A program made the position numbers and the translations under genes. Below the pieces are notes generated by a model. The model was given only the letters and a program-made list of their open reading frames with translations, was not told the origin of the DNA and made no database searches. From contig NZ_CP071060.1 of NCBI RefSeq assembly GCF_017161445.1, positions 1,860,001 to 1,924,000 on the forward strand: a stretch of 64,000 bases of DNA, in the 5' to 3' direction. The stretch comes from Niveibacterium microcysteis. GTDB taxonomy: Bacteria; Pseudomonadota; Gammaproteobacteria; Burkholderiales; Rhodocyclaceae. How positions within the stretch are numbered: the first letter of the stretch is position 1; each line of letters starts with the position of its first letter. This document shows, piece by piece, positions 60,325 to 64,000 of this stretch.

Positions 60325-63093
60325 CTAATCGCAAGTCATCAGCGGCGTCGCATAGAGCCCCAGCCTTTCCAGCTTCGCTACGCTCAGCCCCGTCAGGTGC
60401 GCCATTCGCCGGCCGCGGATCGTGCGTTCGGCTTCGTCGATCAGCACCACGCCGCTGGCGAGCAGTTGTTGCTTGAACACGCGGGCGGTTTTGATCGGTA
60501 GGGCGTCGAACTTCGTGCGCAGGTGCGGCGCGGTGGATAGGTGGTCCATCACGTGGCTCGGGCGCAGGAACAGGGTGGGCTCGGGCTTGCCGTCTTCGGT
60601 GCGCACGGTGTCCCAGCAGTAGGGGTGGTCGAAGCGGTTGGCTTCGATTTCCGATAGCAGGATTTCGGTGATCCACACCCAGGGCAGGCGAACGCCGTCG
60701 GTGTCGGCGATGTGCTCGTTCATCTCGGCCATCAGGTCGTGTGCGAAGCCCGCCAGCGCGGCGTCGAGTCCGGCGAACTCGCACAACAAGTCCCACGCGG
60801 TGAGGATGGCGGCGTAGTTCTCCATCATGCGGCGCGCGGTGGTGTCGGCATCCGGCGCGCGGGAGTTGCGTCGGCAGAACGCCAGGCGTGCGCTGTGCTG
60901 TTCCAGGATGCGGCCGGCGCCGACGCGCGCGAGGAACTGCAGCCACTGCCACACCGGGAACTGCGGCAGATCGTTCGGGATCAGCGGGCCTTGTTTGGCC
61001 GACGTGAGCGAGCTGCGACAGATCTTCGATTGCAGTGATGCCACGTCCACCTCTTCGCCGGCGAGCAGCACCGGTGCACACATCAGGTAGGGCGTGAGGC
61101 TCGCGCCGACGCGGGTGAACTCGAACCGATAGGTCGATTGCAGCAGGCCGTCGATTTCAGACAGCACCGTCTTCGGCAGTTTCGAGAACTCGTCCCAGCC
61201 CACCGGGTGCGAGGTGTAGGACACCGATGCGCGGCGCCGGTGGTCGGTCTTGAGCATCTGGCCCGACAACACCTGAAACGCCAGCGCGGATTGCATCGAT
61301 TCGAGCAGCTTCGATTTGCCCGAGCCTTTCTCGGCCTGCATCTGGAAGTGTGGATAGAAGCCGAGCACCGCCTTCAGGTGTGCGCCTAGCGCCCACACGA
61401 AGGGGATCGCCGCGGCGTTGCGCTTGAACGTTGCCTGAAAGGCTTCGATGCACACCCGCGCCGCCTGCGTAGTGCCGCGGGGAAACGCCATGTTGTGATA
61501 CAGGCACTGCTTCGCCGGCTCCATGAAGTAGCAGTCGCTGCCTTCCAGTGCGGCCGGTTCGCTATCGCGCCAGGCGAGCCCGACGAAGTTCACCACGTCG
61601 CGCGCGCCGAGGTCCGCCGAGCGTTCGAGGATGTTGATCATCCGCATGAACGGGTGCGGCTTGAAGATCGCCCCGAAGCGCGATCGCCACCATTCCAGGT
61701 TGAACAGCATCCGGTCATCTACCACCTCGCGCTGTAGCGTCGCGCCGTGGCGGGGCGCTTGCGCGCTGATGCCGAACACGGTTTCGGACTGCGTGTCCGG
61801 CGTGCCGTTGATGGTGGCCAGGTGGCCTTGCACCCGCAGGCGAGAGAGCGCCGCGATGCGGAAGGAGCACAAGTCCGCCAAGGTTTCCTGCCGCTCGCCG
61901 TCTTCCCCTTCGCGGAATTCATCCACGTACTGCGTGAAGTCCTCGCGGGCGCGGTAGCGCCAATACACCTTGAAGTCGTAGTCGGGCAGGAAGACGCGGC
62001 GCGTGCCTTGAAGGCGCTCGCCACCACCCGGCATGCCCGGTATCAACCACGGCTCCAACCGGCGCAGGCGCTGCAACAACTCGCTAGCGCCATGGGTCTT
62101 CAGCACGTCGTTGATGTCTTCGCCTTCTTCCCAATCCTGCATGTCGACCAGCAGGGCCGCGATGTCGCAGGCCGTCAGCCGTTCGGACAATCGCCACGCC
62201 GCCGCAAGGCCGGGCCGTTGGCCGGTTCGCTCGTTCACCGCGTCGCAGTGGTCCAGCGCGATCACCACGCGCTTGCCTTTGAGAAACGCCAGGTCGAGTT
62301 TGTCGGCGTTGCCGGTTCCGCGAATCGCCAGCGCTGCGGTGCCATTGGGCAGCGCGCAGCTTTCAACCGACAACGCATTGATCGGGCTTTCGACGATGTA
62401 GACCGTGTGCGCGCGCCGCAGGCGGGTGGCGTCGCTCGTCCAGGCGTGGGCTTCCTTCTCGCCCTGGCACTGCGTCTTGGCGCCGCCGTTGAGTGCCGGG
62501 TCGGCGTAGCGCAGGTCCACGGCCACCACACGGGCGGTGTCGTGCGCCCGCACCAGGAAGGCCGCCGCGGGGCCGCCGTGGCCTTGCTCGCCCGCCGGCA
62601 CCTTTTCGCTCTTCCATGCGTTCCAGCCGATCGCGCGGTTCTTCAGTGCGCGGCGCACCACGGCTTCGTCGATACCGCGGCCGACGAGGTAATCCACCAC
62701 CGGCTCGGGTGCGGCCAGGCACTTGGTCGCGATGAACTCGACGATGCTCTTCTGCTCGCTCTGCGCTTCGGCCACGCGCCGCGGCTGCGGTATGCCGTAC
62801 CACTCGCCGAGCAGGCGGGCGGCTTCCATCGGCGTGCCGAGTTCGGGCTGGCAATACAGCACCAGGTCGATGCAACTGCCGCCTTCCTCGGTCGACCAAT
62901 CTTTCCATCCGCGGCCGTTGGGCAAGATCGAGAGCGAGGGCGTGCTGTCCGGGTGGTGCGGGCTGCGGTAGTTGCCCTTGCTGCCTTTGCGCTTGAGGCC
63001 CAAGCGGTCGGCCAGGTCATGCAGGTCGATCTGATCCTTCAGGCGCTCGAACCACTCGCCCACGGCCGAGCTGGGGAATAGTGCGGCGCTCAT
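60325..63093 (-). CDS. Primase-helicase (Toprim plus P-loop) of a mobile element
   Basis: 922 residues, ATG 63093. The N-terminus aligns with CHC2-type primase zinc domains (NYRSPHHPDSTPSLSI ... GGSCIDLVLYC), but most Cys ligands are replaced. A Toprim follows (TVYIVESPINALSVESCA; ALDHCDA, residues about 225-285). The C-terminal half has a P-loop AEKGSGKSKLLESM (about 590) and a late DGLLQSTYRFEF. This layout is typical of replication proteins of phage, satellites and ICEs that make primers and unwind their own origin. GC is high, unlike the cargo to the left, so the element may be mosaic. Overlaps the upstream gene by four bases. Confidence 0.85.
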   Translation of the reverse strand: MSAALFPSSAVGEWFERLKDQIDLHDLADRLGLKRKGSKGNYRSPHHPDSTPSLSILPNGRGWKDWSTEEGGSCIDLVLYCQPELGTPMEAARLLGEWYGIPQPRRVAEAQSEQKSIVEFIATKCLAAPEPVVDYLVGRGIDEAVVRRALKNRAIGWNAWKSEKVPAGEQGHGGPAAAFLVRAHDTARVVAVDLRYADPALNGGAKTQCQGEKEAHAWTSDATRLRRAHTVYIVESPINALSVESCALPNGTAALAIRGTGNADKLDLAFLKGKRVVIALDHCDAVNERTGQRPGLAAAWRLSERLTACDIAALLVDMQDWEEGEDINDVLKTHGASELLQRLRRLEPWLIPGMPGGGERLQGTRRVFLPDYDFKVYWRYRAREDFTQYVDEFREGEDGERQETLADLCSFRIAALSRLRVQGHLATINGTPDTQSETVFGISAQAPRHGATLQREVVDDRMLFNLEWWRSRFGAIFKPHPFMRMINILERSADLGARDVVNFVGLAWRDSEPAALEGSDCYFMEPAKQCLYHNMAFPRGTTQAARVCIEAFQATFKRNAAAIPFVWALGAHLKAVLGFYPHFQMQAEKGSGKSKLLESMQSALAFQVLSGQMLKTDHRRRASVSYTSHPVGWDEFSKLPKTVLSEIDGLLQSTYRFEFTRVGASLTPYLMCAPVLLAGEEVDVASLQSKICRSSLTSAKQGPLIPNDLPQFPVWQWLQFLARVGAGRILEQHSARLAFCRRNSRAPDADTTARRMMENYAAILTAWDLLCEFAGLDAALAGFAHDLMAEMNEHIADTDGVRLPWVWITEILLSEIEANRFDHPYCWDTVRTEDGKPEPTLFLRPSHVMDHLSTAPHLRTKFDALPIKTARVFKQQLLASGVVLIDEAERTIRGRRMAHLTGLSVAKLERLGLYATPLMTCD

Positions 63094-63497
63094 CGGTGGG
63101 CCTCCGACGGGTCGTAGTGCTTGTAGGTGGTGCGCAGTTGGCGCAGCAAGCCCGCGGCGCAGTCGAAGAAGTCGTCAGAGATGCAGTTCCGCAGCTCGCG
63201 TTCGAGCTTCAGCTTGTCGCGCAGGAAGCTCTGCGTGTCGGTCATCATCGGCATCAGCGCATCGAGCAGGCCGCGGATGTATTCGCGGTCGGCTTCGTAG
63301 CGCAGGTGTTCGTTGAACAGCCGGCGCGACTGCTGCAGGCCCACGAACACATCCAGGATGGTGATTGCCTGGTCGCGGCCCGCCATGTAGGCGTTCTCGT
63401 GAAACTGGCGGGCCGTGAGCACCGTTTGGATGCCGAGCTTGCGCTCATCTCTGTTCGAGAAGAGGCGGCGATTCGGACGGGGGTTGTTGTATCGCAT
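63090..63497 (-). CDS. Small element protein upstream of primase, unknown
   Basis: 135 residues, ATG 63497; its stop overlaps the primase start (ATGA), a sign of translational coupling. Helical and soluble: RDQAITILDVFVGLQQSRRLFNEHLRYEADREYIRGLLDALMPMMTDTQSFLRDKLKLERELRNCISDDFFDCAAGLLRQL. Possibly a loader or partner of the primase. Family not recognised. Confidence 0.75.
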   Translation of the reverse strand: MRYNNPRPNRRLFSNRDERKLGIQTVLTARQFHENAYMAGRDQAITILDVFVGLQQSRRLFNEHLRYEADREYIRGLLDALMPMMTDTQSFLRDKLKLERELRNCISDDFFDCAAGLLRQLRTTYKHYDPSEAHR

Positions 63498-63506
63498 GGC
63501 GCCCTC

Positions 63507-63692
63507 TCAGTTCGCCGCGCGGGGCGTTGTGCCCCGCGTCGAAACAGCCGCGAGCAGGGCGGCAAGAAGCGGATGAACGCGGCGGTCGGCCGGTGTGTCA
63601 CCGCCCTGGCGTTCGATCTGCGCGCGGGTGAGCGCGTGCCGGTTGCCGCGGCGCGTGAGCGCTTTGTGCTTGGGTGTGCCGGTCTTGATCAT
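63507..63692 (-). CDS. Very small basic protein, unknown
   Basis: 61 residues, ATG 63692 overlapping the stop of the upstream gene (ATGA). Arg/Lys-rich N-terminal half (TPKHKALTRRGNRHALTRAQIERQGG), then a hydrophobic helix-like part. Likely DNA-binding or structural; no family known. Confidence 0.55.
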   Translation of the reverse strand: MIKTGTPKHKALTRRGNRHALTRAQIERQGGDTPADRRVHPLLAALLAAVSTRGTTPRAAN

Positions 63693-63937
63693 GCTTTCAC
63701 CTCCGCCTGTTTGCGGTAGCTACCGGCGAGGTGCGTGGTGAGCTGGCCGTCGCGGTCCATACACACCACAACGGCGCCGATGCATTCACCGTCGACGGTA
63801 CGTGCAAGGCAATCGGTCAGCGTGTCGGCGACGTGCTGAGCATTGACGGAAAGCGGCTCGCGCGGAGCGGTAACCACTTGCACGCGAGGCGTTTTGCGTT
63901 GTCCCGGGCAGGCGCGGCGGGAAGGGTGACGTTTCAT
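63689..63937 (-). CDS. Small protein of the primase operon, unknown
   Basis: 82 residues from ATG 63937 (frame open seven codons further to 63958). A basic start (MKRHPSRRACPGQRKTPR) followed by a small alpha/beta part (HVADTLTDCLARTVDGECIGAVVVCMDRDGQLTTHLAGSYRKQA). It resembles small host-takeover or regulatory proteins of phage/ICE replication operons in size and placement only. Confidence 0.55.
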   Translation of the reverse strand: MKRHPSRRACPGQRKTPRVQVVTAPREPLSVNAQHVADTLTDCLARTVDGECIGAVVVCMDRDGQLTTHLAGSYRKQAEVKA

Positions 63938-63954
63938 CTTCGGGCCTCCTGCGA

Positions 63955-64000
63955 TCAATCGACCAGGTCGCCGACATGCGCGGCGGCGTTTTCGATCTGA
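63955..64000 (-). CDS. C-terminal end of a further element gene (partial)
   Basis: Only the last 14 codons plus stop are in the window: QIENAAAHVGDLVD, stop at 63955-63957. The stop lies 18 bases before the next gene, consistent with the same minus-strand operon. Nothing else can be said. Confidence 0.4.
   Translation of the reverse strand, partial: QIENAAAHVGDLVD

Larger units (their letters stand above)
54607..64000. mobile_element. Putative integrated genetic element, left part (runs off window)
   Basis: Evidence for transfer: an abrupt drop in GC and change of codon use after the AraC/GyrI gene, an iteron-like repeat array, a primase-helicase with overlapping tiny genes behind it (a phage or ICE replication pattern), and cargo genes of defence type. 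No integrase, tRNA target or attachment repeat could be identified inside the window, so both borders are approximate and the class (prophage, satellite or ICE) is open. Confidence 0.5.

Noticed and set aside
61747..63081. Plus-strand open frame of 444 codons
   Set aside because: Antisense to the primase-helicase, which has Toprim and P-loop motifs.

Overview
The window reads as chromosomal DNA of a GC-rich betaproteobacterium, with Rhodocyclales or a neighbouring order most likely. This rests on gene content: the purN / DUF3108 / RsmB-NOP methyltransferase / mscS run, a DesA-type desaturase, MnmC, class II fumarase, and many small stress-envelope proteins typical of environmental betaproteobacteria. 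No rRNA or tRNA gene was recognised, so the taxonomic call is an inference.

Layout. 1-3421: the end of an MFS exporter, an alginate-export-type outer-membrane protein, an AhpD-like protein and a GNAT acetyltransferase. 4133-12952: a giant cyclic beta-1,2-glucan synthase on the minus strand. 13091-19501: a minus-strand run of a BON lipoprotein, GlsB-like, DUF3309, DUF883, DUF1328 and glycine-zipper proteins, interrupted by a response-regulator/PAS/GGDEF/EAL protein and an encapsulin-type ferritin-like protein. 19930-25583: two tandem Crp/Fnr-like regulators, then an MgtA-type P-ATPase lying one base from fumC. 25733-33823: a secreted Tyr/Trp-rich protein, oleate hydratase, an OmpA-family protein and a second group of small stress/membrane genes. 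33997-35227: an intact IS3-family element with inverted repeats, a 3-bp target duplication and a -1 frameshift site. 35485-43612: an AraC/GyrI regulator, DedA, and the overlapping chain purN - DUF3108 - RsmB-like - MscS followed by a desaturase. 43686-49629: a cysteine-containing ArsR regulator divergent from an RND efflux pair, DUF2892, TrxC and OsmC. 49925-54456: a glycine-zipper protein, MnmC, a small hypothetical and a second AraC/GyrI regulator.

From about 54600 to the right edge the sequence changes character. A 1.5-kb gene-poor stretch holds 13 copies of CGTGGA/TCCACG, many spaced 11 or 21 bp apart. It is followed by lower-GC genes: a stand-alone HD alarmone-hydrolase-like protein, an unknown Cys/His-containing protein, and a RelA/SpoT-domain synthetase placed between two membrane proteins. 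A primase-helicase and tiny overlapping genes on the minus strand then run off the window. I read this as the left part of an integrated element whose cargo resembles a nucleotide-signalling defence or toxin-antitoxin system. No integrase is visible.

How the genes work together, where that can be said. The ArsR/RND/TrxC/OsmC block looks like a thiol-stress or reactive-sulfur module. The small membrane/BON/glycine-zipper genes look like general envelope-stress genes, to which the periplasmic glucan synthase may be related. The RelA/SpoT cluster with its homopolymer tracts is the best candidate for an undescribed system.
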